Origin: Sphaerisporangium sp. TRM90804
Lineage (GTDB): Bacteria > Actinomycetota > Actinomycetes > Streptosporangiales > Streptosporangiaceae
Direction: 5' to 3'
NCBI RefSeq assembly: GCF_029846175.1
Contig: NZ_JARWAC010000007.1
Location: 434,001-498,000 of the forward strand
DNA length: 64,000 bases
Part shown: piece after piece, positions 50,950 through 59,630 of the stretch
Layout of the letters: each line of letters starts with the position of its first letter
Numbering within the stretch: position 1 is the first letter of the stretch
Program-made: the position numbers and the translations under genes
The notes under the pieces: generated by a model
Seen by the model: the letters and a program-made list of their open reading frames with translations, nothing else
What the model was told of the DNA's origin: nothing
Database searches by the model: none

Positions 50950-52845
50950 ATGGAGGTCATGAGTGACGACAGGGTAGAGAACGCCGACGACTGCATCGCC
51001 CTCAACGTCATCGCCAGCTCCGCCAGCGCCGTCGTGGCCCTCGATCGCGACCTGTCGGTCCTGGTGTGGAACCCCGCCGCCGAGCGGTTGTTCGGCTGGC
51101 GGGAGGCCGACCTGGCCGGCCGCCGGGCGCCGCTGGTCCCCGAAGAGCTGATGGCCGAGCACAACGCCGTGCTGGAGCGCGCCCGCACCGGAGGCCCCGT
51201 CTCCCTGCGCACCAAGCGCCTGCACAGCGACGGCTCGTTGCTGGACGTCGGCGTGGACATCAGCGCGCTGCGGTCCGCCGCCGGCGCGCTGCTCGGCTAC
51301 GTGAGCGTCTACCACCCGGTCAAGGACGACCACGCGGCACGCGACCGCGGGGCGCGCCGGGCGCGGCTCGTGCGGCGGCTCACCGACGTCGTCGCCGACA
51401 TCAACTCCGAGCTGGAGCTGCCGCACGTCCTCGACCGCATCGCCGAGAGCCTCAGCGAGCTGACCGGGGCCGACGCCGGCGGCTTCGTCCTGATCGAGGA
51501 CGAGCGCCTGCGCCTGGTCAGCACCCACGGCCTGCCGCAGGACCTTCGGGGGGCCACGGCCGACCTGCGCACCAGCCTCGTCGGCAAGCTTCTGCGCACC
51601 GGCAAGACCGTGCTGCTGGAGACCGGCGACCAGGCCGTCCTCGACGAGCTGATCTGGTCGGAGCTGCGCGGCCTGCACACCATCGCGCTCGGCGTCGCGG
51701 CGGTGGGCGGGCGTCCGTACGGAGCGCTGTACGCGCTGTTCGCCCAGCACAAGGCGGGCCACGTCGAGCTGGAGCTGCTGGAGCTGCTGGCCGGGCACGC
51801 CGGCATCGCCCTGGCCAACGCGATGGCCTACCAGGACGTGGTGCGGCAGCGTGCGCACGAGCGGGCCGTCGTGGACGCCAGCGCCGACGGCATCGCCGTG
51901 CTGGACGAGGCCGGCGCGGTCCGGCAGTGGAACCCGGCCGCCGAGGAGCTGACCGGCCTGCCCGCCGCCGAGGCGCTGGGCGGCAGGCCGCCGTTCCCGC
52001 TGCCCGCGCCCGGCGAGAAGCTGACCACCCAGTTGCCGTCCGGCCGCTGGCTGGACGTGGTCAGCGCCGAGATCGGCGGCACGGCCGAGCTGGTGGTCGA
52101 CTTCCGCGACGTCACCCGCGCCAAGGAGCTGGAGGAGGCCAAGGACCTGTTCCTCGCCACGACCAGCCACGAGCTGCGCACGCCGATCACCGTCGTCCAG
52201 GGCTTCGCCGGCACGCTGGACGCCCGCTGGGACAAGCTCTCGGACGTCGAGCGCCGTTCCGCCGTGCGCACCATCGCCGAGCGGTCGAGGTCGCTGGGCC
52301 GGCTCATGGACCACCTGCTGCTCGGCGCGCGCGCCGGGGCCGACGAGCTGAAGGTGCGGGTCGAGAGCTTCGACCTCGGCGAGCGCGTGCGCGCGGCCAC
52401 GCTCGGCATGCCGGCCCTGTCCGACAAGCACCGCGTCGAGGTGGACATCCCCTGCGACCTGCCATCGGTGGACGGCGACACGCTGGCCACCGACATCCTG
52501 CTCGGCCAGCTCCTGGAGAACGCTTTCAAGTACTCCCCGGACGGCGGCCTGATCCGGGTGGCCGCGTGGCAGGAGCACGACACGGTCGTGGTGGTCGTGG
52601 ACGACGAGGGGGTGGGCATCGCGGCGGACGACCGCGACCGGGTGTTCGAGCGGTTCGTGCAGGCCGACAGCGGCGACCGCCGCCGGTTCGGCGGCGTCGG
52701 GCTCGGCCTGCACATCGCGCGCAGCCTCGCCAGGGCGCAGGGCGGCGAGGTCACCGCGCACGCGGGGCCGGCGGCCGGCACCCGAATGCGATTCGTTCTA
52801 CGCCGCTCATCGGCCTATATCGAATCCGACACACCGAAGCGGTAA
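50950..52845 (+). CDS. PAS-GAF-PAS sensor histidine kinase
   Basis: 631-residue soluble kinase. PAS 1 about 15-125 (DLSVLVWNPAAERLFGW), GAF about 140-300 (NSELELPHVLDRIAESLSEL), PAS 2 about 310-400 (GAVRQWNPAAEELTGLP), HisKA with phospho-acceptor His in TTSHELRTPITV, and HATPase with LENAFKYSPDGG, DDEGVGIA and GGVGLGLHIAR. No membrane helix, so it senses a cytosolic or diffusible cue. The start could be ATG 50950, 50959 or 50896. No response-regulator gene is adjacent. Confidence 0.9.
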   Translation: MEVMSDDRVENADDCIALNVIASSASAVVALDRDLSVLVWNPAAERLFGWREADLAGRRAPLVPEELMAEHNAVLERARTGGPVSLRTKRLHSDGSLLDVGVDISALRSAAGALLGYVSVYHPVKDDHAARDRGARRARLVRRLTDVVADINSELELPHVLDRIAESLSELTGADAGGFVLIEDERLRLVSTHGLPQDLRGATADLRTSLVGKLLRTGKTVLLETGDQAVLDELIWSELRGLHTIALGVAAVGGRPYGALYALFAQHKAGHVELELLELLAGHAGIALANAMAYQDVVRQRAHERAVVDASADGIAVLDEAGAVRQWNPAAEELTGLPAAEALGGRPPFPLPAPGEKLTTQLPSGRWLDVVSAEIGGTAELVVDFRDVTRAKELEEAKDLFLATTSHELRTPITVVQGFAGTLDARWDKLSDVERRSAVRTIAERSRSLGRLMDHLLLGARAGADELKVRVESFDLGERVRAATLGMPALSDKHRVEVDIPCDLPSVDGDTLATDILLGQLLENAFKYSPDGGLIRVAAWQEHDTVVVVVDDEGVGIAADDRDRVFERFVQADSGDRRRFGGVGLGLHIARSLARAQGGEVTAHAGPAAGTRMRFVLRRSSAYIESDTPKR

Positions 52846-52996
52846 CGAGCTGGTCACGGATGGACTCACCTATTGTCGAATCTGCACAAGCTGTGATCGC
52901 CGTGCGGTTTCCAGATCCATCCAACGGGGCATTTCGGTCGTACTGGGATGTGTTTTCCTCAGGGGGAATGCAGGAGAACGGGGAAGTGAGGGCGTC

Positions 52997-53431
52997 GTGC
53001 TGTTGCCGTATGCGCCGACCAGCGTCGCCATCGCACGCCGGCGTCTCAGCGCCGACCTGGAGACACGGGGCATCTTCTCCGCCGCCGTCGAGGACGCCGT
53101 CCTGGTGGTGAGCGAGCTGCTGAGCAACGCGTTGCGTCACGCGCATCCGCTGCCGTCCGGCCAGATCATCGCCACGTGGGAGTGGGCGGAGGACCATCTG
53201 GAGGTCACGGTCAGCGACGGCGGGGCGGCCACCGAGCCGCGCGCGGGGCGTCCTGCCCTGTCCTCGCTCGGGGGGCGGGGGCTCGGCATCGTCGAATTCC
53301 TGGCCGAGCGCTGGGGGGTGCGTCACGACGGGGACATGACGACGGTGTGGGCCGTCCTGCACGCCCCCATCGCTGTCCTCAACCAGGGGAATCGGACAAC
53401 CGAAATAGGGGCCCTACGGGAGTGCGGGTAG
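52997..53431 (+). CDS. RsbW-like ATP-binding anti-sigma or serine kinase domain protein
   Basis: 144-residue GHKL ATPase without a dimerisation/phosphorylation domain: N-box [14 protein letters not shown]1 VSDGGAA and G2 [14 protein letters not shown]. Such proteins bind sigma factors or phosphorylate STAS antagonists. GTG 52997 is the start. No sigma or STAS gene is adjacent; a STAS protein is encoded 4.3 kb away (57755). It overlaps the arginine deiminase gene convergently by 18 bases. Confidence 0.85.
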   Translation: MLLPYAPTSVAIARRRLSADLETRGIFSAAVEDAVLVVSELLSNALRHAHPLPSGQIIATWEWAEDHLEVTVSDGGAATEPRAGRPALSSLGGRGLGIVEFLAERWGVRHDGDMTTVWAVLHAPIAVLNQGNRTTEIGALRECG

Positions 53432-54655
53432 CCCTTCCCTGCTCACCGGGCACGACATGCACCGCGGGCCGCCCCGGCCGCTGCCCAGTTCGCTGCCGGC
53501 GATCCTGATGACCTTCACGCCCGAAGCCTCCAGGCGCGCGTTGGTCTCCACGTTGCGCTCGTAGGCCACCGCGACGCGCGGCGCCAGGGCCAGCGTGTTG
53601 TTGCCGTCGTCCCACTGCTCCCGTTCCGCCGTCACCGGGTCGAGCCCGGTGTCGATCACCTTGACCCGTTCGATGCCCATCGCCTCGGCCGCCGCCTCCA
53701 GGAACGGGCGCGGCCCGGAGACACGCGGCTCGTCGCCGTCCGACGGCGTCACCGTGTAAGCCTGCAGCGAGTAGGCCACCGGCGGGTACATGACGACGGT
53801 GTCCACGTCGACCATCGTGCAGATGGTGTCGAGGTGCATGGTCGCGCGGCGCTGGGCGATCGGCACCGCCAGCACGGTGTGCGCGAGGCCGGCCGCGAAC
53901 AGCCTGCGGCACAGGCGCTCGACGCCGGCCGGCGTCGTCCGCTCGCCGGTGCCCACGGCGACCACCCCGGGCGCCATCAACAGGACGTCACCGCCCTCCA
54001 CGTGCTCCAGCCAGGGCTCGTACAGGTGCTGGGTGGCGGCGAACCTCGGGTGGTAGGTGTAGATCAGCCGGGTGAGCATGGACTCGCGGGCGCGGGCGGG
54101 CATCGCCAGGCTGGCCACCGCCACCCGGTCGCCGATCCACACGCTGGAGTCGCGGGTGAACAGCAGGTTGGGCAGCGGGTCGACGACGAAGTCGTGCCGG
54201 TCCATCAGGTCGTACACCAGGCCGCGGCCGGTCTTCAGCTCCTCGCGGGCGAGCCCGGCGATCAGCGTCTGGGCGAGGTCCTCGGGGTCCAGGTCCTCCA
54301 GGTGGCGGCGGGTGAGGTCGGCGAGCCGGTCGCCGAGCTGCCGGTCGGCCAGCACGGCCGGGATGATCTCCTGGCGCGCGGTCTCGTACTCCAGCGTGTC
54401 CTGCAGCAGCTCGGTCAGGTAGAGCACCTCGACCCCGTGGTCGCGCAGCGCCTGGGCGAACGCGTCGTGCTCCTCCTGCGCCCGGCCCACCCACGGGATC
54501 GCGTCGAAGAGCAGCTTGTCGTTGTTGCGGGGGGTCAGACGCTTCAGCTCGGCGCCCGGCCGGTGCAGCATCACCGTCGTCAGCCGTCCGACCTCGCTGT
54601 CGGCACCGTTCATCATCCGGCCCTCCGCCTTCGAAGCAGTCATTCCGACATCCAA
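53414..54655 (-). CDS. arcA: arginine deiminase
   Basis: 413-residue amidinotransferase-fold enzyme hydrolysing arginine to citrulline and ammonia. The catalytic parts are [12 protein letters not shown] (Asp), VEGGDVLL (Glu), [13 protein letters not shown] (His, Asp) and the nucleophile Cys in [13 protein letters not shown] near the end. Full length. No arcB, arcC or antiporter gene lies beside it, so it is not in a classic ADI operon. Confidence 0.94.
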   Translation of the reverse strand: MDVGMTASKAEGRMMNGADSEVGRLTTVMLHRPGAELKRLTPRNNDKLLFDAIPWVGRAQEEHDAFAQALRDHGVEVLYLTELLQDTLEYETARQEIIPAVLADRQLGDRLADLTRRHLEDLDPEDLAQTLIAGLAREELKTGRGLVYDLMDRHDFVVDPLPNLLFTRDSSVWIGDRVAVASLAMPARARESMLTRLIYTYHPRFAATQHLYEPWLEHVEGGDVLLMAPGVVAVGTGERTTPAGVERLCRRLFAAGLAHTVLAVPIAQRRATMHLDTICTMVDVDTVVMYPPVAYSLQAYTVTPSDGDEPRVSGPRPFLEAAAEAMGIERVKVIDTGLDPVTAEREQWDDGNNTLALAPRVAVAYERNVETNARLEASGVKVIRIAGSELGSGRGGPRCMSCPVSREGLPALP

Positions 54656-54738
54656 CCGTAATGGCGGATGAAAGCCTCAGGGCGCGCGAGGTGGCGCGGA
54701 GCACCCGGCGCGCCGGGCGCCCCGCGCCGGAAGGGCGT

Positions 54739-54909
54739 CTACCTGCCGGAGATCCTGCCCACGAGAGTCACGGCGGCGATGGCCACGAGGGCGACGACCG
54801 CGATGATCAGGAGCAGCTTCACGATGCCGAAGACGGCGGGGATGATGAACACGAAAACCACGTACAGGGCGAGCAGGACGCCGAGTACTGACAGCACGGT
54901 GCGGGCCAT
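54739..54909 (-). CDS. 56-residue hydrophobic membrane protein
   Basis: Two closely spaced hydrophobic helices (VLSVLGVLLALYVVFVFIIP and IVKLLLIIAVVALVAIAAVT) with a short basic end. ATG 54909 was chosen over longer frames; it has no ribosome-binding site and may be leaderless. No function recognised. Confidence 0.6.
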   Translation of the reverse strand: MARTVLSVLGVLLALYVVFVFIIPAVFGIVKLLLIIAVVALVAIAAVTLVGRISGR

Positions 54910-55150
54910 GGAACGAAGGTACGCCCGCCCGGTCCCGGTCGCGAGGGTGATCGGCCGCATGGGGCGCGGATCGTGACCTTCGCCGAAGCCCGGGTCCTTA
55001 CGAAGTGATGACGAGGGCTCGTGGAACCGGACGGCGCCCCCCTAACGTGGTGTGTCTCCTCGCTGGCGAGCCGAATCGCCGAGTGATTCCTCTAAAGTCG
55101 GCGATTAGGATGAAAATGGATGAAAAGGCCGATGGGACGGGGCGTGAACC

Positions 55151-55909
55151 ATGAGCGGGTCGTCCCCGTCGCGGATTCTCGTCGTGGACGACGACCCGAC
55201 CGTGGCCGAGGTGGTCGTCAAGTATCTGGAACGTGACGGGCACGTGGTCGAAAGCGTCCGCGACGGCGCCGAGGCGCTGCGCCGGGCCCTGGCCGACCCG
55301 CCCGACCTGCTCGTGCTCGACCTGATGCTGCCCGGCATGGACGGCCTCCAGATCTGCAAGAAGCTCAGGGAACGCTGGCCCGTGCCGGTGATCATGCTGA
55401 CCGCGCTCGGCGAGGAGATCGACCGCGTGGTGGGCCTGGAGACCGGCGCCGACGACTACGTCACCAAGCCGTTCAGCCCCCGCGAGCTGGCGCTCCGCGT
55501 CCAGTCGGTGCTGCGGCGCGCACGCGGCGCCCTGGTCACCACCGGCACCGGGATCCTGCGCGACGGCGACCTGGTGGTCGACGTCGGCGCGCACGAGGTG
55601 CGGCTGGGCGGGCGTGAGATCACCCTCACCGCCCGGGAGTTCGACCTCCTGGCCTACCTGATGCGCAACCCCCGGCAGGCGTTCAGCCGCTCCGCCCTGC
55701 TCGACCAGGTGTGGGGCTGGTCGTTCGGCGACTCCTCCACCGTCACCGTGCACGTCCGCAGGCTGCGGGAGAAGATCGAGGCCGACCCGACCGCGCCCCG
55801 CCGGATCGTCACCGTGTGGGGCGTCGGCTACCGCTACGAACCCGTCGACGACCTGGACGTGCTCGATGACGCCGACGCGGTGGCGGACGAGACGGCGGGG
55901 CCGCCGTGA
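55151..55909 (+). CDS. OmpR-family response regulator
   Basis: 252-residue DNA-binding regulator. Receiver with LVVDDDPTVAEV, phospho-Asp in VLDLMLPGMDG, Thr in IMLTALGEE and Lys in YVTKPFSPRE; winged helix with LTAREFDLLAYLMRNP and STVTVHVRRLREKIE. The next gene, 25 bases on, encodes its kinase. The gap before it (54910-55150) is promoter space. Confidence 0.94.
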   Translation: MSGSSPSRILVVDDDPTVAEVVVKYLERDGHVVESVRDGAEALRRALADPPDLLVLDLMLPGMDGLQICKKLRERWPVPVIMLTALGEEIDRVVGLETGADDYVTKPFSPRELALRVQSVLRRARGALVTTGTGILRDGDLVVDVGAHEVRLGGREITLTAREFDLLAYLMRNPRQAFSRSALLDQVWGWSFGDSSTVTVHVRRLREKIEADPTAPRRIVTVWGVGYRYEPVDDLDVLDDADAVADETAGPP

Positions 55910-55934
55910 CCGGCGGCGCCCGCGAGGGCCGGCC

Positions 55935-57062
55935 GTGATACTGCAGATCCTCGCCGTCACCGCCGGCCTCGGGCTGGCGATCTCCGGGCTCGGCCTCGGC
56001 GTCCTGTGGATGCTCCGCGGGCGCTCGATCGGCATGGTGCTCGCCGTCGTCGCGGTGATCACCGTCTCGGCCACGCTCGCGGGCGTGGTGGCGATCACCA
56101 TCGAAATGGTCATCGAGGGGCGCTCCCGGGACATCGTGCTCACCGTGGTCGCCGTCGGCGGCATGGTCGGTCTGGGCGTCTCGACCGTCGTGGCCCGGCG
56201 GGTGGTCGCGGCCAGCAGGAAGCTGGTCGCCGCCGTGGAGGCGGTGCCGCCGTCCCTGGCCTTCACCCCGCCGTCCGGCCCGCTGCCCGCCGAGCTGTCG
56301 ACGATCTCCCAGGCGCTCGACCAGGCGTACGAGCGGCTGCGCGAGGGACGCGAGCGCGAGCGGGCCCTGGAGGGGGCGCGGCGCGAGCTGGTGGCCTGGG
56401 TCAGCCACGACCTGCGCACCCCGCTGGCGGGCATGCGCGCCATGGTGGAGGCCCTGGAGGACGGCGTCGTGACCGACGACGCCACCGTGCGGCGCTACCA
56501 CAACCAGATCAGGGTGGAGGTGGACCGGCTCTCGCACATGGTGGAGGACCTGTTCGAGCTGTCGCGCATCCACGCGGGCGCCCTGCGGCTCTCGCCGAGC
56601 CGCATCGGCCTCGGCGACCTGGTGGCCGACGCGCTGGCGGGCGTGGAGGCCCTCGCCAAGGCGAAGGGCGTGCGGCTGAGCGGCGACGCCCAGCCGGCGC
56701 TGCCGGTGTACGCGGACGCGGCCGAGCTCGGGCGGGCCGTGCGCAACCTGGTGGTCAACGCGATCAGGCACACGCCCGAGGACGGCACGGTGGTGGTGCG
56801 CGCGGTGGCCGGCGACCGGACCGCGCGCCTGTCGGTGGCCGACTGCTGCGGGGGCATCCCCGAGGACGACCTACCACGCGTCTTCGACGTGGCCTTCCGC
56901 GGCGAGGCCGCGCGAACCCCCGGCCCCGATGGCGGCGCGGGGCTGGGGCTCGCCATCGCGCGAGGCATCGTCGAGGCCCACCAGGGCGCCATCGCCGTCG
57001 TGAACGAGGGCGCGGGATGCCGCTTCGACATCGTGCTTCCGCTCTCGGAACCCGCTGCCTGA
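55935..57062 (+). CDS. OmpR-type sensor histidine kinase
   Basis: 375 residues. The N-terminal ~90 residues hold three or four hydrophobic helices with very short external loops, so no large sensor domain. HisKA has LVAWVSHDLRTPLAGM, HATPase has LVVNAIRHTPEDG and GAGLGLAIARGIVEAH. GTG 55935 is taken as start. Its last 192 bases lie antisense to the end of the neighbouring minus-strand gene. Confidence 0.9.
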   Translation: MILQILAVTAGLGLAISGLGLGVLWMLRGRSIGMVLAVVAVITVSATLAGVVAITIEMVIEGRSRDIVLTVVAVGGMVGLGVSTVVARRVVAASRKLVAAVEAVPPSLAFTPPSGPLPAELSTISQALDQAYERLREGRERERALEGARRELVAWVSHDLRTPLAGMRAMVEALEDGVVTDDATVRRYHNQIRVEVDRLSHMVEDLFELSRIHAGALRLSPSRIGLGDLVADALAGVEALAKAKGVRLSGDAQPALPVYADAAELGRAVRNLVVNAIRHTPEDGTVVVRAVAGDRTARLSVADCCGGIPEDDLPRVFDVAFRGEAARTPGPDGGAGLGLAIARGIVEAHQGAIAVVNEGAGCRFDIVLPLSEPAA

Positions 57063-57521
57063 CCGGCGCGGGGCGGGCTGGGACCCGTTGGCGGGCACCG
57101 CCTCGCGCCCGGCGGCCTCCTCGCCCTCCGCGCCTTCCTCGCCCTCCGCGAGCGAGTCCAGCGCCTCGGACATCGCGCGGAACGTGGGGCAGGGCCAGCG
57201 CCACATGCAGCTCCGGCAGCGCAGGATCGGGTTCGCGACGTCGCTGGTGATGCCGCCGGCGTCGCGGGGCTGGTGCAGGTCGATCAGGCGTAGGCCCAGC
57301 TCGGTGAAGCACACGAGCTCCTGGCGTGCGGCGGCGAGCAGGTTCAGGTCGTCCACCGTGAGGCGGGTCGTGATGGGGACGTACCCGTCGCGGTTGATCA
57401 GGGGACGCAGCGGCAGTGCGGCGTCCCCCCAGGCGCGGGCCCTGTCGGACCGGGCGAGGATGGCCTCAAGCCGCTCGCGCATGACGTTACGCTGGGGATC
57501 TTCGGGTTGGTCACTGTTCAT
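56871..57521 (-). CDS. conserved hypothetical protein with RCRSC motif
   Basis: 216 residues. The N-terminal 115 residues look folded (RDGYVPITTRLTVDDLNLLA, ELVCFTELGLRLIDLH) and end in RCRSCMWRWPCPTF, with three Cys that could bind a metal or cluster. The rest is Glu/Ala-rich and then basic, and is the part that overlaps the histidine-kinase gene by 192 bases, so the true C-terminus might be shorter or a stop could be missed. ATG 57521. Similar proteins occur beside STAS genes in other actinomycetes, from memory. Confidence 0.6.
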   Translation of the reverse strand: MNSDQPEDPQRNVMRERLEAILARSDRARAWGDAALPLRPLINRDGYVPITTRLTVDDLNLLAAARQELVCFTELGLRLIDLHQPRDAGGITSDVANPILRCRSCMWRWPCPTFRAMSEALDSLAEGEEGAEGEEAAGREAVPANGSQPAPRRSGSGFRERKHDVEAASRALVHDGDGALVGLDDASRDGEPQPRAAIGAGGSRGLAAEGHVEDAW

Positions 57522-57741
57522 CGGCGTCGTCGGGCCCGTCGCACTCCACGCCCGCCCCTCCTCATCGTCGAAGTGACGGCCGGGTGCGGAGGTTCCGGGC
57601 CTCCCCCCCTTCCGGCCGAGCCGGTGTCGCATAGCGTCAAGCTTTGCGCACTTAGCGTTTCCATGGGGCTGAAACCGGGGACAAAGGGCTGACGACTCTT
57701 CGGTTATGGCGGTAGAGCGTGACCCGGGGGCGGTACGGCGC

Positions 57742-57747
57742 TAGTGT
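57742..57747 (+). promoter_or_regulatory. -10 element of leaderless STAS-gene promoter (TAGTGT)
   Basis: TAGTGT ends 7 bases before GTG 57755 and matches the -10 element at 47117 exactly; no ribosome-binding site lies between. Confidence 0.6.
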
Positions 57748-57754
57748 GCCCGCT

Positions 57755-58105
57755 GTGGAGCTCAAGGTCTCGACTCGATCACATGCCGGCCACGCTGTCT
57801 TGACGGTCGTCGGCGAAATCGACCTCTATACCGCGCCCCGACTCCAGGCGGAGTTCACCCGCCTGCTGGAGACCGGGCCGGAGCGGGTGGTCATCGACAT
57901 GTCCGGCGTGGAGTTCTGTGACTCCACGGGCATGAACGTCCTGCTGTCCGCGCTCAAGCGCATGCGAGAACGCGGGGGCGTGCTGGAGGTCGCGTCGCCG
58001 CGTCCGGCCGTCCGCAAGATCCTGCAGGTCACCGGGCTCGATTCGGTGTTCACCGTGCACGACACCATCCCGGCGGAGCTGCTCACCGCCGAGCATCCGG
58101 GGTAG
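57755..58105 (+). CDS. STAS-domain anti-sigma factor antagonist
   Basis: 116-residue STAS protein: GEIDLYTAPRLQAEF then VIDMSGVEFCDSTGMNVL, where Ser in DST is the phosphorylation site that controls binding to an RsbW-like kinase. GTG 57755 is chosen from the leaderless promoter; GTG 57746 or 57719 are in frame. Possible partner: the GHKL protein at 52997. It resembles BldG but is not its neighbour-defined orthologue here. Confidence 0.88.
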   Translation: MELKVSTRSHAGHAVLTVVGEIDLYTAPRLQAEFTRLLETGPERVVIDMSGVEFCDSTGMNVLLSALKRMRERGGVLEVASPRPAVRKILQVTGLDSVFTVHDTIPAELLTAEHPG

Positions 58106-58143
58106 CCCGCGAACGGCCCGCGGAGGCGGGGAGGACGAGCACC

Positions 58144-58391
58144 GGTGGCGGTCGCCATCGGTCTTCGGCGCGCCGGGGCGCCCGGCGGGCGGCCACGGTC
58201 AGCCGTCCGAGCCGTCGGTGAACCGGGCGAACAGCGGTGGGGCTGCCATCGCTCGTCCCGAGCCGCGGGAGCGGGATGGGCGGCGACGGGTGGTCACGAT
58301 CGGTCGTCCGAGCCGCCGGCGAGCCGAGCGGAGAGCGATGGGTGGCTACCATCGGTCGTCCGAGCGCAGATAGACCGGACGAGGAGCGATG
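58144..58391. repeat. degenerate ~50-bp tandem repeats before and into a glycosyltransferase gene
   Basis: About five decayed copies of a unit containing ATCGGTCGTCCGAGC and GAGCGATGGG (best copies start near 58298 and 58350). The last copy supplies GAGGAGCG and the ATG of the glycosyltransferase gene; in the copy before, the same segment reads GAGAGCGATGGG. This gap (58106-58388) holds no other gene. Confidence 0.75.
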
Positions 58392-59138
58392 AGCGACCCA
58401 TCCGCACAGCCTGACACCGCGGTCGTCGTCCCTGCCAAGGACGAGGCCGACCGCATCGGCGCCACCGTCAAGGCGGCCCTGGCCATCCCCGGGGTCGCCC
58501 TGGTCGTCGTGGTCGACGACGGCTCGGCCGACGCCACGGGGCAGGCCGCCGCCGCGGCCGGCGCCCGTGTCGTGCGGCACAGCCGCAACCGCGGCAAGGC
58601 CGCCGCGATGGAGACCGGCGCCGAGGCCGTGCGCCTTCTCGACGAGGGCGTGCCCCGGCACCTGCTCTTCCTCGACGCCGACCTCGCCGAGACGGCCGGC
58701 GAGGCCGCGCCGCTCATCGAGCCGGTCCGCGCCGGCACGGCCGACATGACCATCGCCAGGTTCACGGCCCGCGTGAGGCTCGGCGGCCACGGCTTCGTCG
58801 TCCGGCTCGCCCGCGAGGGCATCCGCCGCGCCTGCGGCTGGGAGGCCACCCAGCCCCTCAACGGCCAGCGCTGCCTCACCCGCGCGGCCTTCGAGGCCGC
58901 CCGCCCCCTGGCCCACGGCTTCGGCGTCGAGACCGCCCTCACCATCGACCTCGTCCGCGCCGGCTTCCGCGTGACGGAGGTCGAGGTGCCGATGTCCCAC
59001 CGCGCCACCGGCACCGACTGGCACGCCCAACTCCACCGAGCCCGCCAGTTCCGCGACGTGGCCAGAGCCCTGGCCCCCCGCGACCCCGGCCTCGCCCCCC
59101 TCCGCCAAGCCATCCGCCCGACCCGCCCCCCGAGATAA
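58389..59138 (+). CDS. family 2 glycosyltransferase, polyprenol-phosphate-mannose synthase-like
   Basis: 249-residue GT-A enzyme without membrane helices. VVVPAKDEADRIGAT opens the nucleotide-sugar fold, VVVVDDGSADAT follows, and the metal-binding DxD is in LLFLDADLAET. A conserved GWEATQPLNGQRCLTR follows. It may make polyprenol-phosphate sugar for the GT-C enzyme encoded next. The final 20 residues are Pro/Arg-rich. ATG 58389, with GAGGAG 3 bases off. Confidence 0.85.
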   Translation: MSDPSAQPDTAVVVPAKDEADRIGATVKAALAIPGVALVVVVDDGSADATGQAAAAAGARVVRHSRNRGKAAAMETGAEAVRLLDEGVPRHLLFLDADLAETAGEAAPLIEPVRAGTADMTIARFTARVRLGGHGFVVRLAREGIRRACGWEATQPLNGQRCLTRAAFEAARPLAHGFGVETALTIDLVRAGFRVTEVEVPMSHRATGTDWHAQLHRARQFRDVARALAPRDPGLAPLRQAIRPTRPPR

Positions 59139-59272
59139 CCGTCTGACCGCCTAGAGGTGGTCGGCTGCCCGCCGCCGAGACGGTGCCCGCGGCGCAGCCT
59201 TCCAGAGGCGACCCGCACGAGCCCACGTCCCTCAACGCGCAGGCAACCGCTCACGGGCCGAAAGACAGTCGT

Positions 59273-59535
59273 CCTCGGCCCACCGCCGGGCCGGCCGCCG
59301 TAGCCGGCGCCGACTTCGCCGTGCCCCGACTCGCTGTATCGGCGCCGGGAGAAGCCGGTCCGGTGAGCGGGGGGTCTTCGGCGACGTCCGAAGGCGTGAT
59401 CGTGCACGCGCACGCCCATCGGTCCACCGCCGGGCCGGCCGCCGACTTCGCCGGGCTCCGACTTCGCCGTGTCGGCGCCGGGAAGCCGATCCGGTGAGCG
59501 GGAGTCTTCGGCGACGCCGGAAGGTGTGTCGAAGG
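59273..59535. repeat. imperfect direct repeat of ~120 bp, two copies
   Basis: Copy 1 (about 59273-59402) and copy 2 (about 59418-59535) share TCCACCGCCGGGCCGGCCGCC or its variant, GACTTCGCCGTG, TCGGCGCCGGGA and GTCTTCGGCGACG in the same order. The 59139-59630 gap between the two glycosyltransferase genes holds no supported gene; frames across the repeats are long only because of high GC. Confidence 0.75.
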
Positions 59536-59630
59536 CACGGGCCCGCCGGTCCTGCCCTCAGGTCCGGTGCGGTGAGTCGGGGGCGGCGACGTCGGCGCCG
59601 CTTACGGTGGGGGGCGCATTGGCGTCGTGA

